From Deltaproteobacteria bacterium (GTDB lineage Bacteria; Desulfobacterota; Desulfarculia; Adiutricales; JAGVGV01), in contig JADFXS010000228.1 of NCBI GenBank assembly GCA_015233515.1, positions 1 through 5,166 of the forward strand: DNA of 5,166 nucleotides, read 5' to 3'. Below the pieces are notes generated by a model. It made no database searches and had not been told where the DNA came from. It saw nothing but the letters and a program-made list of their open reading frames with translations. This document shows positions 1-5,166 of the stretch, one piece after another (the stretch's first letter is position 1; each line of letters opens with the position of its first letter). Position numbers and translations under genes: made by a program.

Positions 1-46
1 TCCGCATCACTCTTAACGTAAATAGTATGGTCTTTCACCTAGTGCA

Positions 47-1069
47 TCATAGCCCGACGGCGTCTTGCTCGTAAAGGGCCAGGTGTTTTTTAAGCATCTC
101 CGGGATTGGCAGATTATATGGGCAACGCTGCAGACATTCCCCGCACTCGGTGCAATTTCTGATCGATATCATTGCCTTGGGCATGAACCCCGCCGCGATT
201 GGGCCGGACATCCGGCGAGCGATTACGGGATAGCCCATCGCCGCGGTGATCATAACTCCCTGTTCACAGGGTTGGCAGTATTCACATCGGCGGCAAAACT
301 TCTGCCCCAATTCGGCCCGGTACTTTTCCATGGCTGCGAGATCCTCAGGCCGGACCTCATTTTCGGTATCATAAATGGCGACAATCTGATCAACCTGCTC
401 AACGGCGTCAAAACCCGGCAACGGAATGACGTCCGGAAACCGGCGAAGGAACTTGAAGCACAATTGGGCGTCATCCAGCACCCCTCCGGCAAAAGGCTTC
501 ATGGCGAGAATGCCCATTCCTTCTTGCCGGGCGCTCGGGTGGAGCTCTTCGACGGGTTTGAATTCTATGAAGTTGAAGGGAAATTGAACGGTACTGAAGA
601 GCCCGGTTTTAATCAGCTTGACCGCCATCTCAATACTGTGGGAGGTCACGCCGATGTGCCTGATCTTGCCGACTTGTCTGGCCTGGTGGATCGCCTCCAG
701 TATCCCGTCCGGCCCGATGGCCGCCTGGTAGTCTTCCTCCAGGGACAGTTGATGTATTTGAAAAAGATCGATGTAGTCGGTCCGCAAGCGTTTCAGGCTC
801 AGATTGATGTCCGCCTCTACGCCGGCGAAGTCGCGCTTCAATGATTTCGTGGCCAGAACCAGCTTGTTCCGGATGCCGTCAAAAGCCAACCCCATCTTCT
901 CTTCACTGTCGAGGTACATATGGGCGGAATCAAACAGGGTTATACCTTGGTCAACCGCTCTTTTAAGAACTTTCACCGCCTCCGTGGTGGATAAACGGAT
1001 GATCGGAATACACCCGAAACCTACTTCCGAAACTTCTAGGCCTGTGTTTCCAAGTTTTAGGTATCGCAT
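47..1069 (-). CDS. Aldo/keto reductase with C-terminal 4Fe-4S ferredoxin-like domain
   Basis: Complete 340-residue protein. Residues 1 to about 250 form an aldo/keto reductase barrel: the N-terminus MRYLKLGNTGLEVSEVGFG is typical, and the catalytic tetrad is visible as Asp47 and Tyr52 (FDSAHMY), Lys75 (LATK) and His106 (FQIHQ). The C-terminal part has four cysteines spaced CxxCxxCxxC (259, 262, 265, 268) and then CxxCxxCxxxCP (306, 309, 312, 316); the second motif is a classical 4Fe-4S ligand set. Proteins of this build are known as cytoplasmic ferredoxin-type aldo/keto reductases, common in anaerobes, mostly of unknown substrate. NAD(P)H-dependent carbonyl reduction linked to an iron-sulfur cluster is inferred. 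The ATG start is supported by GGAGG at 1076-1080, six bases upstream. There is no signal peptide or membrane segment. A separate promoter lies upstream, so it is probably transcribed alone. Family assignment is secure; the reaction is not. Confidence 0.95.
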   Translation of the reverse strand: MRYLKLGNTGLEVSEVGFGCIPIIRLSTTEAVKVLKRAVDQGITLFDSAHMYLDSEEKMGLAFDGIRNKLVLATKSLKRDFAGVEADINLSLKRLRTDYIDLFQIHQLSLEEDYQAAIGPDGILEAIHQARQVGKIRHIGVTSHSIEMAVKLIKTGLFSTVQFPFNFIEFKPVEELHPSARQEGMGILAMKPFAGGVLDDAQLCFKFLRRFPDVIPLPGFDAVEQVDQIVAIYDTENEVRPEDLAAMEKYRAELGQKFCRRCEYCQPCEQGVMITAAMGYPVIARRMSGPIAAGFMPKAMISIRNCTECGECLQRCPYNLPIPEMLKKHLALYEQDAVGL

Positions 1070-1096
1070 GACTTTCCTCCTTACATTCAGCCCGGA

Positions 1097-1115
1097 ACGA
1101 CCTTGAGTAGGTCGT
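1097..1115 (-). repeat. Hairpin in the 5' leader of the aldo/keto reductase gene
   Basis: A perfect 7-bp inverted repeat, ACGACCT and AGGTCGT, is separated by five bases (TGAGT). It lies 27 bases upstream of the reductase start codon and inside the predicted transcript leader of about 120 nt. It is not followed by a T-run in the direction of transcription, so it does not look like a terminator. It could be an operator or an mRNA-stabilising stem. The repeat is seen directly; its role is a guess. Confidence 0.5.
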
Positions 1116-1196
1116 CGAAATAAACTGAAATCCTTTTCGGCATTTTAGCCCGGCTTGTTTATTCACATCTGATAAGTCGTATATTCTTGAGGTGAT

Positions 1197-1225
1197 ATCA
1201 TAATAAAATCAACCTATAATGTCGA
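1197..1225 (-). promoter_or_regulatory. Sigma-70-type promoter for the aldo/keto reductase gene
   Basis: On the minus strand, TCGACA (1220-1225) and TATGAT (1197-1202) are separated by exactly 17 bases. Each hexamer matches the TTGACA/TATAAT consensus at five of six positions. Transcription would begin near 1190, leaving an untranslated leader of about 120 nt before the ATG at 1069. The surrounding stretch is AT-rich compared with the coding regions. This is a consensus match only. Confidence 0.55.
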
Positions 1226-1261
1226 GAAGAAAGTTGCGGCGCCCTACCGGTTGACGGTTGC

Positions 1262-1293
1262 GGAAATGACTTTAAATCAATGGAGTCATGTCC
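1262..1293. repeat. Imperfect palindrome downstream of the amidohydrolase gene
   Basis: GGAAATGACT (1262-1271) and AGTCATGTCC (1284-1293) can form a 10-bp stem with one internal mismatch and a 12-base loop. It lies 45 bases beyond the amidohydrolase stop codon, where a transcript end would be expected, but no T-run follows on either strand, so it is not a typical intrinsic terminator. The right arm GGAGTCATGT recurs at 3063-3072 in another hairpin on the other side of the same gene, which suggests a small dispersed repeat. Confidence 0.45.
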
Positions 1294-1337
1294 CTGGTTC
1301 TTGAAGGCGGCGAATTACTGGTGGTCCGGTTCGGCCA

Positions 1338-2993
1338 TCATCGGCGTCTCAATACTTGCCCCGCTCTAACGTCCGGCGTCGCCCGGCCATGGGTCACCAC
1401 TTCATGACCGTTAATGAAAACATATTCAATACCGGACGGCCGGACGCGAGTGTTGGAAACCGAAGTATTATCCTTTATGGAATTCATATCAAAAATGGTC
1501 AAATCCGCCCAATAACCTTCCCGGATCAAACCGCGGTCGGTCAAACCCAGCCGCGCCGCCGACCGGCCGGTCATCTTGGCAACGGCCTCTTCCAGGCTGA
1601 ACAGATGCAACTCCCGACAATAGCGTTGTAAAAGGCGGGGAAAGGTTCCATACGCCCCGGGATTAACCGCGCCATGAGGATTGACATGGGCATCGGTTTC
1701 GAATGTATTCAACGGATGAGCCAGGACCCGGCGCAGAGCGTCTTCATTTTCCCGGTCGCCGCTATACTTATGAAACAGGCAATTGGCTTGCCCCTTGGTC
1801 ATCCGGCCGAGCCGGATATAAGCTTCCGGAACCGAACAGCCCAGGTCTCGGGCAATCTCCGGGAAGAACCAGCCGTTGTATTTATCTAGCTCCGGTCGGC
1901 TCCCCCACAGGAGTTGGGCGTCTTCCAAACCAAAGCCTAAAAGTTTGGATCCCAAACGCCATTCCATCGCCAGCCGCAAACGAGCCAGGGCCCGGTTGAA
2001 ATTAGCCTCGACATCCTTGAGGAACCAGTCCGGAAATAAAACATAAATCGTAGTATTACCGGCGGTATAGGGAAAGCTGTCGAAAGCCGCATCCACTCCG
2101 CGTTCATGAGCCTGTTCGATTATTTGCAAGGCTTGATCGCAGGTCGGCCAGGTTCGGCGTCCCACGAAAATCAAGTGGGAAATCTGCAGCCGGACGCCGG
2201 TTTTTTCAGCCAGGCCGATCATTTCTTTCAGCGCCCTCAGGTTATGCGGTTCGCCGAACAAGCTTAAGCCATAGGCCGGGGATATCCTGGAAAAAGCCTT
2301 GAGGTGCACGGCCAAGATCGCGTTTCGGGCCTTGATCTTGACCGCCAGCCGTTCCAGTTCTTCCATTTGAACAAACAAACCCGGTTCATAACCCAGACCG
2401 AAAGACAGCCCGTACGCGCCGGCGTCCAGGGCTTCATCCAATAAGCTTTCCAGCGGTTTAAGACCGCGAGGGCCCGGATATTTATTATCCCGGCCCCAGA
2501 GCGAAATACGCATGGAACCATGCCCGGCCAATTGTACCAGGTTGACGGCTACGCCCTCTTGTTCCAAATAACGGAAAAAGTCATCCATGGATGTCCATTC
2601 CGGATCAAGGGTGCGGCCCGCGGATAGAAACTTGATGGTTTCAAATACCATTGGCGAATACCTTGACGCCGGCGCGAACGGCGCCGGGGAAAAGCCGCAG
2701 TTGCCGCCGACAATAGTGGTCACGCCCTGCTCCAGGGTGCAGGACATCAATTCCGGATGGTCGGCCAAAGGCAGGATGAAGTCATGGTGGGAGTGAATAT
2801 CGATAAACCCCGGAGCGACCGTCAGGCCGGCGGCGTCTAATATCCGGCCGGCGGTGAGGCTGCCCGCGTCCGATGCCCCGTCAGGCCGGATAGCGACTAT
2901 CCGACCTTGATTTACAGCCAAATGGCCTTTGAAAGCCGGTTGGCCTTGTCCATCGACAATAGTTCCATTCCTTATCAACAATTCGTATTCCAT
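1338..2993 (-). CDS. N-acyl-D-amino-acid deacylase (D-aminoacylase) family amidohydrolase
   Basis: Complete 551-residue protein of the amidohydrolase superfamily, D-aminoacylase branch, whose characterised members hydrolyse N-acyl-D-amino acids to D-amino acid and carboxylate. The N-terminal beta segment (MEYELLIRNGTIVDG) and the C-terminal one (from about residue 480, RLGLTDRGLIREGYWADL) frame a metal-dependent barrel. Visible metal-site residues are His67 and His69 (GFIDIHSHHD), Cys99 (GGNCGFS), His230 (AVHLKA), His273 (QISHL) and the catalytic Asp434 (FETDAHV). The segment GAYGTFPRLLQRY (446-458) is typical of the family. The metal-ligand His segments read HLKAF and SHLIF where many relatives have HMR-E and SHHK, so the substrate may differ. 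Length is normal and there is no signal peptide. The start codon has only a weak site, GGGG at 3005-3008, 11 bases away. It is not clearly in an operon with the reductase, which has its own promoter 268 bases downstream. Family is secure; exact substrate is open. Confidence 0.93.
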   Translation of the reverse strand: MEYELLIRNGTIVDGQGQPAFKGHLAVNQGRIVAIRPDGASDAGSLTAGRILDAAGLTVAPGFIDIHSHHDFILPLADHPELMSCTLEQGVTTIVGGNCGFSPAPFAPASRYSPMVFETIKFLSAGRTLDPEWTSMDDFFRYLEQEGVAVNLVQLAGHGSMRISLWGRDNKYPGPRGLKPLESLLDEALDAGAYGLSFGLGYEPGLFVQMEELERLAVKIKARNAILAVHLKAFSRISPAYGLSLFGEPHNLRALKEMIGLAEKTGVRLQISHLIFVGRRTWPTCDQALQIIEQAHERGVDAAFDSFPYTAGNTTIYVLFPDWFLKDVEANFNRALARLRLAMEWRLGSKLLGFGLEDAQLLWGSRPELDKYNGWFFPEIARDLGCSVPEAYIRLGRMTKGQANCLFHKYSGDRENEDALRRVLAHPLNTFETDAHVNPHGAVNPGAYGTFPRLLQRYCRELHLFSLEEAVAKMTGRSAARLGLTDRGLIREGYWADLTIFDMNSIKDNTSVSNTRVRPSGIEYVFINGHEVVTHGRATPDVRAGQVLRRR

Positions 2994-3046
2994 TGATCAC
3001 TTTTCCCCGGTCGCCGGCGGTCGTTGCCGCGCCGCTTTTTCTAATT

Positions 3047-3072
3047 ATGGACTCTATCACAAGGAGTCATGT
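3047..3072. repeat. Hairpin sharing an arm with the element at 1262-1293
   Basis: GACTC (3050-3054) and GAGTC (3064-3068) form a stem around a nine-base loop, and the arm continues as GGAGTCATGT (3063-3072), identical to 1282-1291. TTCTTG follows at once here, and after seven extra bases in the other copy. The two elements sit on either side of the amidohydrolase gene in the same orientation. This is a possible dispersed palindromic repeat; two copies are too few to define a family. Confidence 0.35.
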
Positions 3073-3091
3073 TCTTGCACCTGCCGCAGGT

Positions 3092-3367
3092 CCTAAATCC
3101 ACCATCAAATCGCGGATAGGGCGCGTAAATCCTCGGCGAAACGCGAAGTTGGACCGATTTTGGCCCGCAGGCGTATTCATCATACGTCGAGGAGCCACCG
3201 GGCGGTGCCCGGAGCCATCAGCGAGTGAACATTGGCACTGGACTGAACAGTTACCATAATTCGGGCGGGCTTTTGGGTGCGGGACCTTCCCGCCGGGAAA
3301 CGAGCGTTGCAGCCAGGAGTTACGTGCCTCGATACCCGAAAATGCTTAATTAGGAGGTGGATTTAGG
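3092..3367. repeat. 276-bp segment bounded by a 12-bp perfect inverted repeat
   Basis: CCTAAATCCACC (3092-3103) and its exact reverse complement GGTGGATTTAGG (3356-3367) bound a segment filled with smaller hairpins. The pair could be the closing helix of a structured RNA, or the terminal inverted repeats of a small non-autonomous mobile element. No flanking target-site duplication is visible. The right arm overlaps the AGGAGGT ribosome-binding-like site at 3352-3358. No transposase is present. The repeat is certain as sequence; its meaning is not. Confidence 0.45.
3232..3260 (+). promoter_or_regulatory. Sigma-70-type promoter for the cysteine synthase/CysRS-like fusion gene
   Basis: TTGGCA (3232-3237) and CATAAT (3255-3260) are separated by exactly 17 bases, each one base from consensus. 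Transcription would start near 3267, giving an unusually long leader of about 170 nt before the GTG start codon at 3437. A perfect palindrome CGTAT-N5-ATACG lies 45 bases upstream of the -35 hexamer and could be an activator or repressor site. Confidence 0.5.
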
Positions 3368-3427
3368 TTGAGGCCACTCTTGTTTTCCGGTAAAAGGCTC
3401 TTAGCGACTCTAAGTTTTTCGAGGTAA
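3368..3427 (+). CDS. Possible 19-codon leader peptide upstream of the fusion gene
   Basis: A TTG at 3368 follows a strong AGGAGGT (3352-3358) with a nine-base gap and opens a frame of 19 codons, MRPLLFSGKRLLATLSFSR, ending at TAA 3425-3427. The stop overlaps the ribosome-binding site of the fusion gene and lies nine bases before its GTG, in the same frame. It lacks cysteine codons but has five leucines and three serines. The good Shine-Dalgarno with nothing else to serve is the main support. The TTG start and the tiny size keep confidence low. It could be a leader peptide coupled to downstream translation, or chance. Confidence 0.25.
   Translation: MRPLLFSGKRLLATLSFSR
3400..3419 (+). terminator. 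Weak terminator-like stem with T-run in the fusion gene leader
   Basis: CTTAG (3400-3404) and CTAAG (3410-3414) form a 5-bp stem with loop CGACT, directly followed by TTTTT (3415-3419). The order matches an intrinsic terminator or attenuator, but the stem is short and only partly GC. It lies inside the possible leader ORF and 18 bases before the fusion start codon, a position suited to attenuation. Function is inferred and uncertain. Confidence 0.25.
3421..3425 (+). promoter_or_regulatory. Ribosome-binding site of the fusion gene
   Basis: GAGGT lies 11 bases before the GTG at 3437. An in-frame TAA at 3425-3427 rules out any longer N-terminus, and the next in-frame ATG (codon 33) would delete the conserved N-terminal segment LLDLIGGTPLV of the cysteine-synthase fold. 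The GTG is therefore the best start. Confidence 0.6.
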
Positions 3428-3436
3428 AATCCTACT

Positions 3437-5166
3437 GTGACTATCCGCACCGGAAACAATCTCCTGGACTTGATCGGCGGCACTCCCTTAGTGGAAGTCA
3501 AACGCCTGGCCCCTCACTCCAAAGTCAAGATCATGGCCAAGCTGGAATATTTCAATCCGGGCGGCTCGATCAAGGATAGAGTGGCCCAAGCCATGATTGA
3601 AGACGGGGAACGAACCGGCGATCTGACCCCGGGCAAGATCATCATTGAAGCGACCAGCGGCAATACCGGGATCGGTTTGGCTCTGGTCGCCGCGGTCAAG
3701 GGTTACCGACTTCTTTTGACCATGTCCGAATCGGCCAGTATGGAACGCCGACAGATACTGACCGCCTTGGGCGCCGATATCCTTCTGACTTCCGGCCGCC
3801 TCGGCACGGATGGCGCCATCGAGGAAGCCTATCGCCTGGCCCGGGAAAACCCCGATCTCTATTTTCTGCCCGATCAATTCAACAACCCGGCCAACGTGGA
3901 AGCCCATTACCAGGGCACCGGGCTGGAAATATGGGAACAGACCGGAGGCCGGATCGACGTTCTGGTCTCGGCCATGGGCACCACCGGAACCGTCATGGGC
4001 TGTTCCCGTCGACTCAAGGAATTCAACCCGGCCGTTAAAGTCATCGGGGTGGAACCGTATCTGGGTCACAAAATCCAAGGCCTCAAAAACCTCAAGGAAG
4101 CTTATGTTCCCGGGATATTCGAACGCCGGCGGATCGATGAAATCGTCAACATCGATGACGAAGACGCCTATGAAATGGCCCGCCGCCTGGCCCGGGAAGA
4201 AGGTCTCTTCGTGGGCATGAGTTCCGGGGCCGCCATGCATATGGCGGTCGAACAGGCGAAAAAGCTCAAGGAAGGCACGGTGGTGGCCATCCTGCCGGAC
4301 GGCGGCGAGCGCTACCTATCCACCACTCTGTTCGTTCCCAGGGAAAAGACTTCGGTCAAAATTTATAATGTTCTTCCCAAAGCCAAGGAAGAATTCCTGT
4401 CCATCCGTCCCGGTCAGGTCAATATGTATTCCTGCGGACCGGCTCTATATTCCACCAAACAGGTCGCCACCTATCGTCACCTGGTGATGGCGGACCTCCT
4501 GAAGCGTTATTTGCGCCATCGGGGATTCAAGGTTCGACAGATACTCAACCTGGTGGACCTGGACGACCGGACCATAAAAGCTTCCCAGGAAGCCCATCAG
4601 GATATCAAGGCCCTGACCGAGAAATACTTCCAGGAATTTCTGGCGGATTGCGCGGCGTTAAACATCAACCGGGCCGATGAATACCCCCGCGCCAGCGAGC
4701 ATATCCCGGAGATGATCTCTCTGGCCCAAAAACTGGTGGAAAAAGGCGCGGCTTACGAAAAACTCCGTTCACTGTATTTCGATATTTCCCGCTTCAAGGA
4801 ATACGGACGTTTGTCCGGCGTGGATTTGTCCAAGATCCGGGTCGGCAAGACCGTGGACCTGGATGTATATGAAAAAGAAAATCCCAGGGATTTCACCTTG
4901 TTTAAACGATCCACCCTGGCCGAGCTAAAACGGGGTTTGTATTTCAACACCGAATGGGGGGCGGTCCGACCCGGCTGGCACATCCAGTGCGCCGCCCTGG
5001 CCACCAAGTATCTAGGCCAACAATTCGATATCCATACCGGCGGCCGGGATTTGCACTTCCCTCATTTTGAAAACGTTCAAGCCATAGGTCAGGCCGCCCA
5101 TGGCCGCTCCATGGCCAGGTACTGGGTCCACAGCGAACTGGTCTTGGTGGACGGCCAAAAGATGTC
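3437..5166 (+). CDS. Fused cysteine synthase (PLP) and cysteinyl-tRNA-synthetase-like protein, 3' end beyond window
   Basis: Starts at GTG 3437 and stays open for 576 codons to the window edge. Residues 1 to about 302 are an O-acetylserine sulfhydrylase-type PLP enzyme, whose family makes cysteine from O-acetylserine and sulfide. Visible are the PLP lysine Lys46 (NPGGSIKDR), the substrate loop TSGNTG (73-78), the phosphate-binding GTTGT (181-185), SSGAA (262-266) and ERYLSTTLF (291-299). From about residue 306 (SVKIYNVLPKAKEEF) a cysteinyl-tRNA-synthetase-like class I domain follows with almost no linker: Cys333 (MYSCGP), Trp514 and Cys518 (PGWHIQC), His533 and His543 (DIHTGG, FPHFEN), and the final QKMS leading into KMSKS. 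By gapless alignment to E. coli CysRS numbering the HIGH motif is QVAT (342-345), Thr31 is Ala336 and zinc ligand Glu238 is Val547. Arg347 just after the HIGH position is kept. Classical aminoacylation is therefore doubtful; the PLP half looks intact. Anticodon-binding and C-terminal parts are not in the window. The protein is probably cytoplasmic. Confidence 0.93.
   Translation, partial: MTIRTGNNLLDLIGGTPLVEVKRLAPHSKVKIMAKLEYFNPGGSIKDRVAQAMIEDGERTGDLTPGKIIIEATSGNTGIGLALVAAVKGYRLLLTMSESASMERRQILTALGADILLTSGRLGTDGAIEEAYRLARENPDLYFLPDQFNNPANVEAHYQGTGLEIWEQTGGRIDVLVSAMGTTGTVMGCSRRLKEFNPAVKVIGVEPYLGHKIQGLKNLKEAYVPGIFERRRIDEIVNIDDEDAYEMARRLAREEGLFVGMSSGAAMHMAVEQAKKLKEGTVVAILPDGGERYLSTTLFVPREKTSVKIYNVLPKAKEEFLSIRPGQVNMYSCGPALYSTKQVATYRHLVMADLLKRYLRHRGFKVRQILNLVDLDDRTIKASQEAHQDIKALTEKYFQEFLADCAALNINRADEYPRASEHIPEMISLAQKLVEKGAAYEKLRSLYFDISRFKEYGRLSGVDLSKIRVGKTVDLDVYEKENPRDFTLFKRSTLAELKRGLYFNTEWGAVRPGWHIQCAALATKYLGQQFDIHTGGRDLHFPHFENVQAIGQAAHGRSMARYWVHSELVLVDGQKM

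Larger units (their letters stand above)
2994..3436. other. Divergent intergenic region rich in inverted repeats
   Basis: This 443-base stretch separates the minus-strand amidohydrolase from the plus-strand fusion gene and contains no convincing large gene. It is dense in perfect short inverted repeats: GACTC/GAGTC (3050-3068), ACCTG/CAGGT (3079-3091), CGCGT/ACGCG (3122-3145), CGTAT/ATACG (3172-3186), CCGGGC/GCCCGG (3198-3212) and GCGGGA/TCCCGC (3279-3293). Two longer-range pairs enclose them: TCGAGG 3187-3192 with CCTCGA 3327-3332, and a 12-bp pair at 3092 and 3356. It must carry the promoters for both flanking genes. For the amidohydrolase only a -10-like CATAAT on the minus strand at 3044-3049 is visible, with no good -35. 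No tRNA, T-box or confident riboswitch was recognised. Confidence 0.7.

Noticed and set aside
65..844. 259-codon plus-strand frame opposite the aldo/keto reductase
   Set aside because: It is antisense to a well-supported gene with catalytic tetrad and iron-sulfur motifs, and has no family signature of its own.
2994..3073. Promoter of the amidohydrolase gene (minus-strand CATAAT at 3044-3049)
   Set aside because: The -10-like hexamer is good, but no acceptable -35 hexamer lies 16-18 bases upstream, so it is mentioned only in the intergenic entry.
2993..3259. Plus-strand 88-codon open frame in the divergent region
   Set aside because: It overlaps the amidohydrolase start codon, has no ribosome-binding site and reads as composition-driven sequence with no recognisable domain.
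3066..3343. Minus-strand open frame of about 90 codons across the inverted-repeat segment
   Set aside because: It has no convincing start codon until its middle, no ribosome-binding site, and coincides with hairpin-rich DNA that explains the sequence better. It may be worth a database search as a dispersed element.
3232..3345. Cobalamin-riboswitch-like 3' core (GCAGCCAGGAG ... GTGCC at 3309-3328, GGCACTG at 3234-3240)
   Set aside because: The 3' piece resembles the AGCCAGGAGACC-TGCC part of B12 riboswitches, but the B12 box reads GGCACTG rather than GCCACTG, the GGGAAGG element is not in place and the 5' core helices are missing.
3267..3436. T-box leader for a cysteine/CysRS gene
   Set aside because: A T-box would fit the gene's job, but no T-box sequence (AGGGTGG-type) and no specifier hairpin with a Cys codon were found.
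3488..4240. 250-codon minus-strand frame opposite the cysteine-synthase half
   Set aside because: The plus strand here encodes a clear PLP enzyme; the antisense frame is a by-product of its codon usage.
4433..4520. Loss of HIGH explained by a local double frameshift
   Set aside because: The flanking residues align gaplessly with CysRS on both sides (MYSCGP before, Arg347 and LLKRYLRHRGFKV after) at the expected spacing, so substitution rather than frameshift is the simpler reading.

Overview
The window appears to be a bacterial chromosomal segment of moderate GC content. It carries two complete minus-strand genes, and divergent from them one plus-strand gene that runs off the right edge. The iron-sulfur aldo/keto reductase, the N-acyl-D-amino-acid amidohydrolase and the style of the cysteine-synthase domain suggest an anaerobe, perhaps Desulfobacterota-like. 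That placement is an inference with low confidence, because the window holds no rRNA, tRNA or other marker gene.

Layout. Bases 1-46 lie beyond the stop codon of the first gene and show nothing callable. Bases 47-1069 (minus) encode a 340-residue aldo/keto reductase with a C-terminal ferredoxin-like part holding eight cysteines. The 268-base gap 1070-1337 holds that gene's ribosome-binding site, a 7-bp hairpin, a good sigma-70-type promoter and, close to the stop codon of the next gene, an imperfect 10-bp hairpin. Bases 1338-2993 (minus) encode a 551-residue D-aminoacylase-type amidohydrolase. The 443-base divergent region 2994-3436 is dense in inverted repeats and contains a 12-bp perfect inverted repeat 252 bases apart, a well-spaced plus-strand promoter and a possible 19-codon leader peptide. 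Bases 3437-5166 (plus) encode the first 576 codons of a fusion protein.

The fusion is the main point of interest. It joins a PLP-dependent cysteine synthase (O-acetylserine sulfhydrylase type, about residues 1-302) to a cysteinyl-tRNA-synthetase-like domain (from about residue 306) in one uninterrupted frame. The synthetase part aligns without gaps around its ATP site to canonical CysRS, yet the HIGH signature reads QVAT, the Thr that contacts cysteine is Ala, and the fourth zinc ligand (Glu) is Val. Two Cys and one His zinc ligand, the cysteine-contacting Trp and the start of the KMSKS motif (KMS) remain. It may be a repurposed synthetase paralogue physically coupled to cysteine production rather than a housekeeping CysRS.

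The two minus-strand genes have separate control regions and are not an obvious operon with each other or with the fusion gene. I see no functional link between them beyond general amino-acid and redox metabolism.
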